From Hydractinia symbiolongicarpus (lineage: Eukaryota; Cnidaria; Hydrozoa; Anthoathecata; Hydractiniidae), in assembly GCF_029227915.1 (NCBI RefSeq), contig NC_079877.1:36235851-36299850 (forward strand): DNA of 64,000 nucleotides, given 5' to 3'. Below the pieces are notes generated by a model. The model saw only the letters and a list, made by a program, of their open reading frames with translations, was not told the DNA's origin and did no database searches. This document shows, one piece after another, positions 36,593 to 49,500 of this stretch. Each line of letters opens with the position of its first letter. Within the stretch, counting starts at the first letter, position 1. Position numbers and translations under genes: made by a program.

Positions 36593-37409
36593 AGTCTCAT
36601 CAAAAATGAAAACATTTTTGAAAACTACAAGTCTCATGCGTTTTAGTGCTGAAAAAGTAATTTAAAAAATCGTTTGGGAAATGAGTTTACTCACCGGGTA
36701 CTTCCTTTGTATACATTCGACTATACGGGCCAATCCTGGGATTTACGGAAAATCGCGGGTTTTCGTTTGCCGGCGATTAAACCTCTTTCATTAAGCGTCT
36801 CATCAAAAATCAAAACATTCCTGAAAACTACAAGTCTCATGGGTTTTAGTGGTGAAAAGATATTTTAAAATATCGTTCGGGAAATAAGTTTACTCCCTGG
36901 GTACTTTCTCTGTATACTTTTGACTATACGGGCCGAGTCCGGGATTTACGGGAAATCGCGGGTTTTCGTTTGCCGGCGATTAAACTTCTTTTATTCAGCG
37001 TCTCATCAAAAGTAAAAACATTTTTGAAAACTACAAGTCTCATGCGTTCTAGTGTTGAAAAAATAATTTAAAAAATCGTTCGGGAAATGAGTTTACTCCC
37101 TGGGTACATTCTTTGTATACTTTTGACTATACGGGCCGAGTTCGGGATTTACGGGAAATCGCGGGTTTTCGTTTGCCGGCGATTAAACATCTTTTATTCA
37201 GCGTCTCATCAAAAATGAAAACATTTTTGAAAACTACCAGTCTCATGCGTTTTAGTGGTGAAAAGATAATTTAAAAAATCGTTCTGGAAATGAGTTTACT
37301 CCCTGGGTATTTTCTTCGTATACTTTTGACTATACCGGCCGAGTCCGGGTTTTACCGGAATTCGCAGGGTTTCGTTTGCCGGCGATTAAATTTCTTTTAT
37401 TCAGCGTCT

Positions 37410-38080
37410 CACCAAAAATGAAAACATTTTTAAAAACTACAAGTCTCATGCGTTTTAGTGGTGAAAAGATAATTTAAAAAATCGTTCTGGAAATGAGTTT
37501 ACTCACAGGGTACTTTCTTTGTATATACTCGACTATAAGGGCCAAGCACGGGATTTACGGGAAATCGCGGGTTTTCGTTTGCCGGCGATTAAACTTCTTT
37601 CATTCAGCGTGTCATCAAAAATGGAAACATTTTTGAAAACTACAAGTCTCATTCGTTCTAGTGGTGCAGAAATAATTTGAAAAATCGTTCGGGAAATGAG
37701 TTTACTCCAAGGGTATTTTCTTTGTATATTTTTGACTATACGGGCCGTGTCCGGGATTTACAGGAAATCGCGGGTTTTCGTTTGCCGGCGATTAAACTTC
37801 TTTTATTCAGCGTCTCATCAAAAATGAAAACATTTTTGAAAACTACAAGTCTCATGCGTTTTAGTGGTGAAAAGATAATTTAAAAAATCGTTCTGGAAAT
37901 GAGTTTACTCACAGGGTACTTTCTTTGTATATACTCGACTATAAGGGCCAAGCACGGGATTTACGGGAAATCGCGGGTTTTCGTTTGCCGGCGATTAAAC
38001 TTCTTTCATTCAGCGTGTCATCAAAAATGGAAACATTTTTGAAAACTACAAATCTCATTCGTTCTAGTGGTGCAGAAATA
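37410..38080 (+). repeat. 2-monomer (406-bp) duplication
   Basis: The 'tatatactcgactataagggcc' monomer followed by 'cattcagcgtgtcatc' and 'atggaaacattttt' occurs at about 37525 and again about 406 bp further on, each time followed by a 'gtgcagaaataatttg' monomer. Confidence 0.7.
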
Positions 38081-39840
38081 ATTTGAAAAATCGTTCGGGA
38101 AATCAGTTTACTCCCTGGGTACTTTCTTTATATACATTCGACTATACGGGCCAAGCTCGGGATTTACGGGAAATCGCGGGTTTTCGTTTGCCGGCGATTA
38201 AACTTCTTTTATTCAGCGTCTCATCAAAAATGAAAACATTTTTGAAAACTACAAGTCTCATGCGTTTTAGTGGTGAAAAAACACTTTAAAAAATCGTTCG
38301 GGAAATGAGTTTACTGCCTGGGTACTTTCTTTGTATACTTTTGACTATACGGGCCGAGGCCGGGATTTAGGGAAAATTGGGGATTTTCGTTTGCCGGTGA
38401 TTAAACTTCTTTTATTCAGCGTCTCATCAAAAATGAAAACATTTTTAAAAACGGCAGGTCTCATTCGTTCTAGTGGAGCAGAAATAATTTGAAAAATCGT
38501 TCGGCAAATCAGTTTACTCCCTGGGTACTTTCTTTATATACATTCCACTATACGGGCCAAGCCCGGGATTGACAGGAAATCACGGGTTTTCGTTTGTTGG
38601 CGATTAAACTTCTTTTATTCAGCGTCTCATCAAAAATGAAAACATTTTTGAAAACTACAAGTCTCATGCGTTTTTGTGCTGAAAAAGTAATTTAAAAAAT
38701 CGTTTGGGAAATGAGTTTACTCACCGGGTACTTCCTTTGTATACATTCGACTATACGGGCCAATCCTGGGATTTACGGAAAATCGCGGGTTTTCGTTTGC
38801 CGGCGATTAAACCTCTTTCATTAAGCGTCTCATCAAAAATCAAAACATTCCTGAAAACTACAAGTCTCATGCGTTTTAGTGGTGAAAAGATATTTTAAAA
38901 TATCGTTCGGGAAATAAGTTTACTCCCTGGGTACTTTCTCTGTATACTTTTGACTATACGGGCCGAGTCCGGGATTTACGGGAAATCGCGGGTTTTCGTT
39001 TGCCGGCGATTAAACTTCTTTTATTCAGCGTCTCATCAAAAGTAAAAACATTTTTGAAAACTACAAGTCTCATGCGTTCTAGTGTTGAAAAAATATTTTA
39101 AAAAATCGTTCGGGAAATGAGTTTACTCCCTGGGTACTTTCTTTGTATACCTTTGGCTATACGCGCCGAGTCCAGGATTTACGGGAATTCGCGGGTTTTC
39201 GTTTGCCGGCGATTGAACTTCTTTTATTCAGCGTCTCATCAAAAATGAAAACATTTTTGAAAACTACAAGTCTCATGCGTTTTAGTGGTAAAAAGATAAT
39301 TTAAAAAATCGTTCTGGAAATGAGTTTACTCACAGGGTACTTTCTTTGTATACATTCAAATATACGGGCAGAGCCCGGGATTTACGGGAAATCGCGAGTT
39401 TTCGTTTGCCGGCGATTAAACTTCTCTTATTCAGCGTCTCATCAAAAATATAAACATTTTTGAAAACTACAAGTCTCATGCGTTTTAGTGTTGAAAAAAT
39501 AATTTAAAAAATCGTTCGGGAAATGAGTTTACTCCCTCGGTACTTTCTTTGTATACCTTTGGCTATACGGGCCGAGTCCGGGATTTACGGGAATTCGCGG
39601 GTTTTCGTTTGCCGGCGATTAAACGTCTTTTATTCAGCGTCTCATCAAAAATGAAAACAATTTTAAAAACTACAAGTCTCATGCGTTTTAGTGGTGAAAA
39701 GATAATTTAAAAAATCGTTCTGGAAATGAGTTTACTCACAGGGTACTTTCTTTGTATACATTCGACCATACGGGCCAAGCCCGGGATTTACGGGAAATCG
39801 CGGGTTTTCGTTTGCCGGTGATTAAACTTCTTTCATTAAG

Positions 39841-39959
39841 CGTCTCATCAAAGATGAAAACATTCCTGAAAACTACAAGTCTCATGCGTTTTAGTGGTGA
39901 AAAAATAATTTCTTTTCTTTTGGTTTTCGTTTGCCGGCGATTAAACATCTTTTATTCAG
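39841..39959 (+). repeat. Truncated monomer, independent deletion (119 bp)
   Basis: After 'gaaaaaataattt' comes 'cttttctttt' and then 'ggttttcgtttgccgg'. About 94 bp of the normal monomer is replaced by a 10-bp T-rich filler, for a net loss of 84 bp. The filler resembles the T-rich 'ctttctttg' of the missing part, so the break may have joined at microhomology. The breakpoints differ from those of the other truncated monomers. Confidence 0.85.
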
Positions 39960-41379
39960 CGTCTCATCAAAAATGAAAACATTTTTGAAAACTACAAGTC
40001 TCATGCGTTTTAGTGGTGAAAAGATAATTTAAAAAATCGATCTGGAAATGAGTTTACTCCCTGGGTATTTTCTTCGTATACTTTTGACTATACGGGCCGA
40101 GTCCGGGATTTACCGGAATTCGCAGGGTTTCGTTTGCCGGCGATTAAATTTCTTTTATTCAGCGTCTCACCAAAAATGAAAACATTTTTGAAAACTACAA
40201 GTCTCGTGCGTTTTAGTGGTGAAAAGATAATTTAAAAAATCGTTCTGAAAATGAGTTTACTCGCAGGGTACTTTCTTTGTATACTTTTGACTATACGGGC
40301 CGAGTCCGGGATTTACGGGAAATCGCGGGTTTTCGTTTGCCGGCGATTAAACTTCTTTTATTCAGCGTCTCATCAAAAATGAAAACATTTTTGAAAACTA
40401 CAAGTCTCATATGTTTTAGTGGTGAACAAATAATTTAAAAAATCGTTCGGGAAATGAGTTTACTCCAAGGGTATTTTCTTTGTATATTTTTGACTATACG
40501 GGCCGAGTCCGGGATTTACGGGAAATCGCGGGTTTTCGTTTGCCGGCGATTAAACTTCTTTTATTCCGCGTCTCATCAAAAATGAAAACATTTTTGAAAA
40601 CTACAAGTCTCATGCGTTTTAGTGGTGAAAAGATAATTTAAAAAATCTTTCTGGAAATGAGTTTACTCACAGGGTACTTTCTTTGTATATACTCGACTAT
40701 AAGGGCCAAGCACGGTATTTACGGGAAATCGCGGGTTTTCGTTTGCCGGCGATTAAACTTCTTTCATTCAGCGTGTCATCAAAAAATGGAAACATTTTTG
40801 AAAACTACAAGTCTCATTCGTTCTAGTGGTGCAGAAATAATTTGAAAAATCGTTCGGGAAATCAGTTTACTCCCTGGGTACTTTCTTTATATACATTCGA
40901 CTATACGGGCCAAGCTCGGGATTTACGGGAAATCGCGGGTTTTGCTTTGGCGGCGATTAAACTTCTTTTATTCAGCGTCTCATCAAAAATGAAAACATTT
41001 TTGAAAACTACAAGTCTCATGCGTTTTAGTGGTGAAAAGATAATTTAAAAATCTTTCTGGAAATGAGTTTACTCACAGGGTACTTTCTTTGTATACATTC
41101 GACCATACGGGCCAAGCCCGGGATTTACGGGAAATCGCGGGTATTCGTTTGCCGGCGATTAAACCTCTTTCATTAAGCGTCTCATGAAAAATGAAAACAT
41201 TTTTAAAAACTACAAGTCTCATGCGTTTTAGTGGTGAAAAAATAATTTAAAAAATCGTTCGGGAAATGAGTTTACTCCCTGGGTACATTCTTTGTATACT
41301 TTTGACTATACGGTCAGAGTCCGGGATTTAGGCGAAATCGCTTGTTTTCGTTTGCCGGCGTTTAAACTTCTTTTATTCT

Positions 41380-41581
41380 GCGTCTCATCAAAAATGTTAA
41401 CATGTTTGAATATCACAAGTCTCATTAGTTCTTGTGGTGCAGAAATAATTTGAAAAAACGTTCGGGAAATCAGTTTTCTCTCTGGGTACTTTCTTTATAT
41501 ACATTCGACTATACAGGCCAAGCCCGGGATTTACGGGAAATCGCGGGTTTCCGTTTCCGGCGATTAAACTTCTTTTATTCA
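41380..41581 (+). repeat. Divergent monomer with 'gttaacatgtttgaata' (202 bp)
   Basis: Member of the same minor subfamily as 18904. It is preceded by 'ggcgtttaaacttc' and starts 'tctgcgtctc', features shared only with the copy at 44424. It is 1 bp short because of a deletion in 'gtttccggcg'. Confidence 0.78.
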
Positions 41582-41784
41582 GCGTCTCATCAAAAGTGAA
41601 CACATTTTTAAAAACTACAAGTCTCATGCGTTTTAGTGGTGAAAAAATAATTTAAAAAATCGTTCGGGAAATGAGTTTACTCCCTGGGCACATTCTTTTT
41701 ATACTTTTGACTATATGGGCCGAGTCCGGGATTTAGGAGAAATCGCGGGTTTTCGTTTGCCGGCGATTAAACTTCTTTTATTCA

Positions 41785-41987
41785 GCGTCTCATCAAAAAT
41801 GCAAACATGTTTGAATATTACAAGTCTCATTAGTTCTTGTGGTGCAGAAATAACTTGAAAAATTGTTCGGAAAATGAGTTTACTCCCTTGGTACTTTCTT
41901 TGTACACTTTTGACTATACGGACCGAGTCCGGGATTTACGGGAAATCGCGGGTTTTCGTTTGCCGGCGATTAAACTTCTTTTATTCA
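41785..41987 (+). repeat. Divergent monomer with 'gcaaacatgtttgaata'
   Basis: Same minor subfamily, two monomers after the copy at 41380. It has 'cattagttcttgtggtgcag' and 'gtacacttttgac'. Confidence 0.78.
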
Positions 41988-42369
41988 GCGTCTCAACAAA
42001 AATAAAAACATTTTTGAAAACTACAAGTCTCATGCGTTTTAGTGGTGAAAAGATAATTTAAAAAATCGTTCTGGAAATGAGTTTACTCACAGGGTACTTT
42101 CTTTGTATACATTCGAATATACGGGCAAAGCCCGGGATTTACGGGAAATCGCGGGTTTTCGTTTGCCGCCGATTAAACTTCTCTTATTCAGCGTCTCATC
42201 AAAAATGAAAACATTTTTGAAAACTACAAGTCTCATGCGTTTTAGTGGTGAAAAGATAATTTAAAAAATCGTTCTGGAAATGAGCTTACTCACAGGGTAC
42301 TTTCTTTGTATACATTCGAATATACGGGCCAAGCCCGGGATTTACGGGAAATCGCGGGTTTTCGTTTGC

Positions 42370-44030
42370 CAGCGATTAAACCTCTTTCATTAAGCGTCTC
42401 ATCAAAAAAGAAAACATTTTTAAAAACTACAAGTCTCATGCCTTCTAGTGGTGAAAAAATAATTTAAAAAAACGTTTGGAAAATGAGATTACTCCCTGGG
42501 TACTTTCTTTGTATATATTCGACTATACGGGCCTAGCTCGGGATTTACGGGAAATCGCTAGTTTTCGTTTGCCGGCGATTAAACCTCTTTCATTAAGCGT
42601 CTCATCAAAAATGAAAACATTTTTGAAAACTACAAGTCTCATGCCTTTTAGTGGTGAAAAAATAATTCAAAAAATCGTTCGGGAAATGAGTTTACTCCCT
42701 GGGTACCTTCTTTGTATACATTCGACTATACAGGCCAAGCCTGGGATTTACGGGAAATCGCGGGTTTTCGTTTGCCGGCGATTAAACCTCTTTCATTAAG
42801 CGTCTCATCAAAAATGAAAACATTTTTAAAAACTACAAGTCTCATGCGTTTTAGTGGTGAAAAAATAATTTAAAAAATCGTTTGGGAAATGAGTTTACTT
42901 CCTGGGTACTTTCTCTGTATGCTTTTGACTATACGGGCCGAGTCCGGGATTTACGGGAAATCGCGGGTTTTCATTTGCCGGCGATTAAACTTCTTTTATT
43001 CAGCGTATCATCAAAAATAAAAACATTTTTGAAAACTACAAGTCTCATGCGTTTTAGTGGTGAAAAAATAATTTAAAAAATCGTTCGGGAAATGAGTTTA
43101 CTCCCTGGGTACATTCTTTGTATACATTCGAATATAGGGGCCAAGCCCGGGATTTACGGGAAATCGCGGGTTTTCGTTTGCCAGCGATTAAACCTCTTTC
43201 ATTAAGCGTCTCATCAAAAAAGAAAACATTTTTAAAAACTACAAGTCTCATGCCTTCTAGTGGTGAAAAAATAATTTAAAAAAACGTTTGGAAAATGAGT
43301 TTACTCCCTGGGTACTTTCTTTGTATATATTCGACTATACGGGCCTAGCTCGGGATTTACGGGAAATCGCTAGTTTTCGTTTGCCGGCGATTAAACCTCT
43401 TTCATTAAGCGTCTCATCAAAAATAAAAACATTTTTGAAAACTACAAGTCTCATGCCTTTTAGTGGTGAAAAAATAATTCAAAAAATCGTTCGGGAAATG
43501 AGTTTACTCCCTGGGTACCTTCTTTGTATACATTCGACTATACGGGCCAAGCCCGGGATTTACGGGAAATCGCGGGTTTTCGTTTGCCAGCGATTAAACC
43601 TCTTTCATTAAGCGTCTCATCAAAAAAGAAAACATTTTTAAAAACTACAAGTCTCATGCCTTCTAGTGGTGAAAAAATAATTTAAAAAAACGTTTGGAAA
43701 ATGAGTTTACTCCCTGGGTACTTTCTTTGTATATATTCGACTATACGGGCCTAGCTCGGGATTTACGGGAAATCGCTAGTTTTCGTTTGCCGGCGATTAA
43801 ACCTCTTTCATTAAGCGTCTCATCAAAAATAAAAACATTTTTGAAAACTACAAGTCTCATGCCTTTTAGTGGTGAAAAAATAATTCAAAAAATCGTTCGG
43901 GAAATGAGTTTACTCCCTGGGTACCTTCTTTGTATACATTCGACTATACGGGCCAAGCCTGGGATTTACGGGAAATCGCGGGTTTTCGTTTGCCGGCGAT
44001 TAAACCTCTTTCATTAAGCGTCTCATCAAA
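42370..44030 (+). repeat. Alternating 2-monomer (406-bp) repeats
   Basis: A dimer of a 'ccttctagtggtg/gtatatattcgac' monomer and a 'ccttttagtggtg/ataattcaaaaaatcg' monomer is seen at 42476, 43288 and 43694 (steps of 812 and 406 bp). The last two copies are nearly identical. These dimers give matching 107-codon open frames, which are by-products of the repeat and not genes. Confidence 0.75.
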
Positions 44031-44423
44031 AATGAAAACATTTTTAAAAACTACAAGTCTCATGCGTTTTAGTGGTGAAAAAATAATTTGAAAAATCGTT
44101 CGGGAAATGAGTTTACTTCCTGGGTACTTTCTCTGAATGCTTTTGACTATACGGGCCGAGTCCGGGATTTACGGGAAATCGCGGGTTTTCATTTGCCGGC
44201 GATTAAACTTCTTTTATTCAGCGTCTCATCAAAAATAAAAACATTTTTGAAAACTACAAGTCTCATGCGTTTTAGTGGTGAAAAAATAATTTAAAAAATC
44301 GTTCGGGAAATGAGTTTACTCCCTGGGTACATTCTTTGTATACTTTTGACTATACGGTCCGAGTCCGGGAATTTGGGGAAATCGCGGGTTTTCGTTTGCC
44401 GGCGTTTAAACTTCTTTTATTCT

Positions 44424-44626
44424 GCGTCTCATCAAAAATGTTAACATGTTTGAATATTACAAGTCTCATTAGTTCTTGTGGTGCAGAAATAACTTGAAAA
44501 ATCGTTCGGAAAATGAGTTTACTGCCTTGGTACTTTCTTTGTACACTTTTGACTATACGGGCCGAGTCCGGGATTTACGGGAAATCGCGGGTTTTCGTTT
44601 GCCGGCGATTAAACTTCTTTTATTCA
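44424..44626 (+). repeat. Divergent monomer with 'gttaacatgtttgaata', second locus
   Basis: 3044 bp (15 monomers less 1 bp) after the copy at 41380, with the same 'ggcgtttaaac' and 'tctgcgtctc' on its left and the same 'gtacacttttgac' as the copy at 41785. It looks like a hybrid of these two. Confidence 0.78.
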
Positions 44627-46509
44627 GCGTCTCATCGAAAATAAAAACATTTTTGAAAACTACAAGTCTCATGCGTTTTAGTGTTGAAAAAATAATTTAA
44701 AAAATCGTTCGGGAAATGAGTTTATTCCCTGGGTACTTTCTTTGTATACCTTTGGCTATACGGGCCGAGTCCATGATTTACGGGAATTTGCAGGTTTTCG
44801 TTTGCCGGCGATTAAACTTCTTTTATTCAGCGTCTCATCAAAAATGAAAACATTTTTGAAAACTACAAGTCTCATGCGTTTTAGTGGTGAAAAGATAATT
44901 TAAAAAATCGTTCTGGAAATGAGTTTACTCACAGGGTACTTTCTTTGTATACATTCGAATATACGGGCAAAGCCCGGGACTTACGGGAAATCGCGGGTTT
45001 TCGTTTGCCGGCGATTAAACTTCTCTTATTCAGCGTCTCATCAAAAATATAAACATTTTTGAAAACTACAAGTCTCATGCGTTTTAGTGTTGAAAAAATA
45101 ATTTAAAAAATATTTCGGGAAATGAGTTTACTTCCTGGGTACTTTCTTTGTATACCTTTGGCTATACGGGCCGAGTCCGGGATTTACGGGAATCCGCGGG
45201 TTTTCGTTTGCCGGCGATTAAACTTCTTTTATTCAGCGTCTCATCAAAAATTAAAACATTTTTGAAAACTACAAGTCTCATGCGTTTTAGTGGTGAAAAG
45301 ATAATTCAAAAAATCGTTCTGGAAATGAGCTTACTCACAGGGTACTTTCTTTGTATACATTCGAATATACGGGCCAAGCCCGGGATTTTCGGGAAATCGC
45401 GGGTTTTCGTTTGCCAGCGATTAAACCTCTTTCATTAACCGTCTCATCAAAAAAGAAAACATTTTTGAAAACTACAAGTCTCATGCCTTCTAGTGGTGAA
45501 AAAATAATTTAAAAAAACGTTTGGAAAATGAGTTTACTCCCTGGGTACTTTCATTGTATATATTCGACTATACGGGCCTAGCTCGGGATTTACGGGAAAT
45601 TGCTAGTTTTCGTTTGCCGGCGATTAAACCTCTTTCATCAAGCGTCTTATCAAAAATGAAAACATTTTTGAAAACTACAAGTCTCATGCGTTTTAGTGGC
45701 GAAAAAATAATTTAAAAAATCGTTCTGGAAATGAGTTTACTCCCTGAGTACTTTCTTTGTATAGTTTTGACTATACGGGCCGACTCCGGGATTTACGGGA
45801 AATCGCTGGTTTTCGTTTGCCGGCGATTAAACCTCTTTCATTTAGCGTCTCATCAAAAATGAAAACATTTTTGAAAACTACAAGTCTCATGCGTTTTAGT
45901 GGTAAAAAGATAATTTAAAAAATCGTTCTGGAAATGAGTTTACTCAAAGGGTACTTTCTTTGTATACATTCCACTATACGGGCCAAGCCCGGGATTTACG
46001 GCAAATCGCGGGTTTTTGTTTGCTGGCGATTAAACCTCTTTCATTTAGCGTCTCATCAAAAATGAAAACATTTTTGAAAACTACAAGTCTCATGCCTTTT
46101 AGTGGTGAAAAAATAATTCAAAAAATCGTTCGGTAAATGAGTTTACTCCCTGGGTACCTTCTTTGTATACATTCGACTATACGGGCCAAGTCTGGGATTT
46201 ACGGAAATCGCGGGTTTTCGTTTGCCGGCGATTTAACTTCTCTTATTCAGCGTCTCATCAAAAATATAAACATTTTTGAAAACTACAAGTCTCATGCGTT
46301 TTAGTGTTGAAAAAATAATTTAAAAAATCGTTCGGAAAATGAGTTTACTCCCTGGGTACTTTCTTTGTATACCTTTGGCTATACGGGCCGAGTCCAGGAT
46401 TTACGGGAATTCGCGGGTTTTCGTTTGCCGGCGATTAAACTTCTTTTATTCAGCGTCTCATCAAAAATGAAAACATTTTTGAAAACTACAAGTCTCATGC
46501 GTTTTAGTG

Positions 46510-49500
46510 GTGAAAAGATAATTTAAAAAATCGTTCTGGAAATGAGCTTACTCACAGGGTACTTTCTTTGTATACATTCGAATATACGGGCCAAGCCCGG
46601 GATTTACGGGAAATCGCGGGTTTTCGTTTGCCAGCGATTAAACCTATTTCATTAAGCGTCTCATCAAAAAAGAAAACATTTTTAGAAACTACAAGTCTCA
46701 TGCCTTCTAGTGGTGAAAAAATAATTTAAAAAAACGTTTGGGAACTGAGTTTACTCCCTGGGTACTTTCTTTGTATATATTCGACAATACGGGCCTAGCT
46801 CGGGATTTACGGGAAATCGCTAGTTTTCGTTTGCCGGCGATTAAACCTCTTTCATTAAGCGTCTCATCAAAAATGAAAACATTTTTGAAAACTACAAGTC
46901 TCATGCGTTTTAGTGGCGAAAAAATAATTTAAAAAATCGTTCTGGAAATGAGTTTACTCCCTGAGTACTTTCTTTGTATAGTTTTGACTATACGGGCCGA
47001 GTCCGGGATTTACGGGAAATCGCTGGTTTTCGTTTGCCGGCGATTAAACTTCTTTTATTCAGCGTTCCATCAAAAATGAAAACATTCCTGAAAACTACAA
47101 GTCTAATGCGTTTTAGTGGTGAAAAAATAATTTAAAAAATCGTTCGGGAAATAAGTTTACTCCCTGGGTACTTTCTTTGTATACTTTTGACTATACGGGC
47201 CGAGTCCGGGATTTACGGGAAATCGCGGGTTTTCGTTTGCCGGCGATTAAACTTCTTTTATTCAGCGTCTCATCAAAAATGAAAACATTTTTGAAAACTA
47301 CAAGTCTCATGCGTTTTAGTGGTGAAAAGATAATTTAAAAAATCGTTCTGGAAATGAGTTTACTCACAGGGTACTTTCTTTGAATACATTCGAATATACG
47401 GGCAAAGCCCGGGATTTACGGGAAATCGCGGGTTTTCGTTTGCCGGCGATTAAACTTCTCTTATTCAGCGTCCGATCAAAAATATAAACATTTTTGAAAA
47501 CTACAAGTCTCATGCGTTTTAGTGTTGAAAAAATAATTTAAAAAATCGTTCGGGAAAAGAGTTTACTCCCTGCGTACTTTCTTTGTATACCTTTCGCAAT
47601 ACGGGCCGAGTCCAGGATTTACGGGAATTTGCGGGTTTTCGTTTGCCGGCGATTAAACTTTTTTTATTCAGCGTCTCATCAAAAAAGAAAACATTTTTAA
47701 AAACTACAAGTCTCATGCCTTCTAGTGGTGAAAAAATAATTTAAAAAAACGTTTGGGAACTGAGTTTACTCCCTGGGTACTTTCTTTGTATATATTCGAC
47801 TATACGGGCCTAGCTAGGGATTTACGGGAAATCGCTAGTTTTCGTTTGCCGGCGATTAAACCTCTTTCATTAAGCGTCTCATCAAAAATGAAAACATTTT
47901 TGAAAACTACAAGTCTCATGCGTTTTAGTGGCGAAAAAATAATTTAAAAAATCGTTCTGGAAATGAGTTTACTCCCTGAGTACTTTCTTTGTATAGTTTT
48001 GACTATACGGGCCGAGTCCGGGATTTACGGGAAATCGCTGGTTTTCGTTTGCCGGCGATTAAACTTCTTTTATTCAGTGTCTCATCAAAAATGAAAACAT
48101 TCCTGAAAACTACAAGTCTAATGCGTTTTAGTGGTGAAAAAATAATTTAAAAAATCGTTCAGGAAATAAGTTTACTCCCTGGGTACTTTCTTTGTTTACT
48201 TTTGACTATACGGGCCGAGTCCGGGATTTACGGGAAATCGCGGGTTTTCGTTTGCCGGCGATTAAACTTCTTTTATTCAGCCTCTCATCAAAAATGAAAA
48301 CATTTTTGAAAACTACAAGTCTCATGCGTTTTAGTGGTAAAAAGATGATTTAAAAAATCGTTCTGGAAATGAGTTTACTCACAGGGTACTTTCTTTCTAT
48401 ACATTCCACTATACGGGCCAAGCCCGGGATTTACGGCAAATCGCGGGTTTTTGTTTGCTGGCGATTAAACCTCTTTCATTTAGCGTCTCATCAAAAATGA
48501 AAACATTTTTGAAAACTACAAGTCTCATGCGTTTTAGTGGTGAAAAAATAATTTAAAAAATCGTTCTGGAAATGAGCTTACTCACAGGGTACTTTCTTTG
48601 TATACATTCGAATATACGGGCCAAGCCCGGGATTTACGGGAAATCGCGGGTTATCGTTTGCCAGCGATTAAACCTATTTCATTAAGCGTCTCATCAAAAA
48701 AGAAAACATTTTTAGAAACTACAAGTCTCATGCCTTCTAGTGGTGAAAAAATAATTTAAAAAAACGTTTGGGAACTGAGTTTACTCCCTGGGTACTTTCT
48801 TTGTATATATTCGACAATACGGGCCTAGCTCGGGATTTACGGGAAATCGCTAGTTTTCGTTTGCCGGCGATTAAACCTCTTTCATTAAGCGTCTCATCAA
48901 AAATGAAAACATTTTTGAAAACTACAAGTCTCATGCGTTTTAGTGGCGAAAAAATAATTTAAAAAATCGTTCTGGAAATGAGTTTACTCCCTGAGTACTT
49001 TCTTTGTATAGTTTTGACTATACGGGCCGAGTCCGGGATTTACGGGAAATCGCTGGTTTTCGTTTGCCGGCGATTAAACTTCTTTTATTCAGCGTTCCAT
49101 CAAAAATGAAAACATTGCTGAAAACTACAAGTCTAATGCGTTTTAGTGGTGAAAAAATAATTTAAAAAATCGTTCGGGAAATAAGTTTACTCCCTGGGTA
49201 CTTTCTTTGTATACTTTTGACTATACGGGCCGAGTCCGGGATTTACGGGAAATCGCGGGTTTTCGTTTGCCGGCGATTAAACTTCTTTTATTCAGCGTCT
49301 CATCAAAAATGAAAAGATTTTTGAAAACTACAAGTCTCATGCGTTTTAGTGGTGAAAAGATAATTTAAAAAATCGTTCTGGAAATGAGTTTACTCACAGG
49401 GTACTTTCTTTGAATACATTCGAATATACGGGCAAAGCCCGGGATTTACGGGAAATCGCGGGTTTTGGTTTGCCGGCGATTAAACTTCTCTTATTCAGCG

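Larger units (their letters stand above)
35622..37085 (+). repeat. Tandem duplication of a 728-bp unit (3 monomers + 119 bp)
   Basis: Two adjacent copies 728 bp apart share a truncated monomer, 'atcaaaacattcctg', 'catgggttttag' (36113 and 36841), 'gtgctgaaaaag' and 'catcaaaagtaaaaac'. 728 equals 3 x 203 + 119, so the short monomer is part of the copied unit. This is the only higher-order repeat here whose length is not a near-multiple of 203. Confidence 0.87.
17889..41379 (+). repeat. 203-bp satellite array, 'gtgcagaaataatttg' subfamily segment
   Basis: About 116 monomers. The marker is 'cattcgttctagtggtgcag' followed by 'aaataatttgaaaaatcg' in place of the usual 'gcgttttagtggtgaaaaaa'. It often follows a monomer with 'gcctgggtac' and 'tagggaaaattggggatt'. 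Runs of four to seven monomer types recur as blocks (listed separately). The segment contains three monomers shortened to 119 bp. No gene-like sequence is visible. Confidence 0.95.

Noticed and set aside
42476-44017. Three near-identical 107-codon frames that could look like a gene family
   Set aside because: They are the same satellite dimer copied at 406 and 812 bp; similarity comes from DNA homogenisation, and nothing suggests coding constraint.
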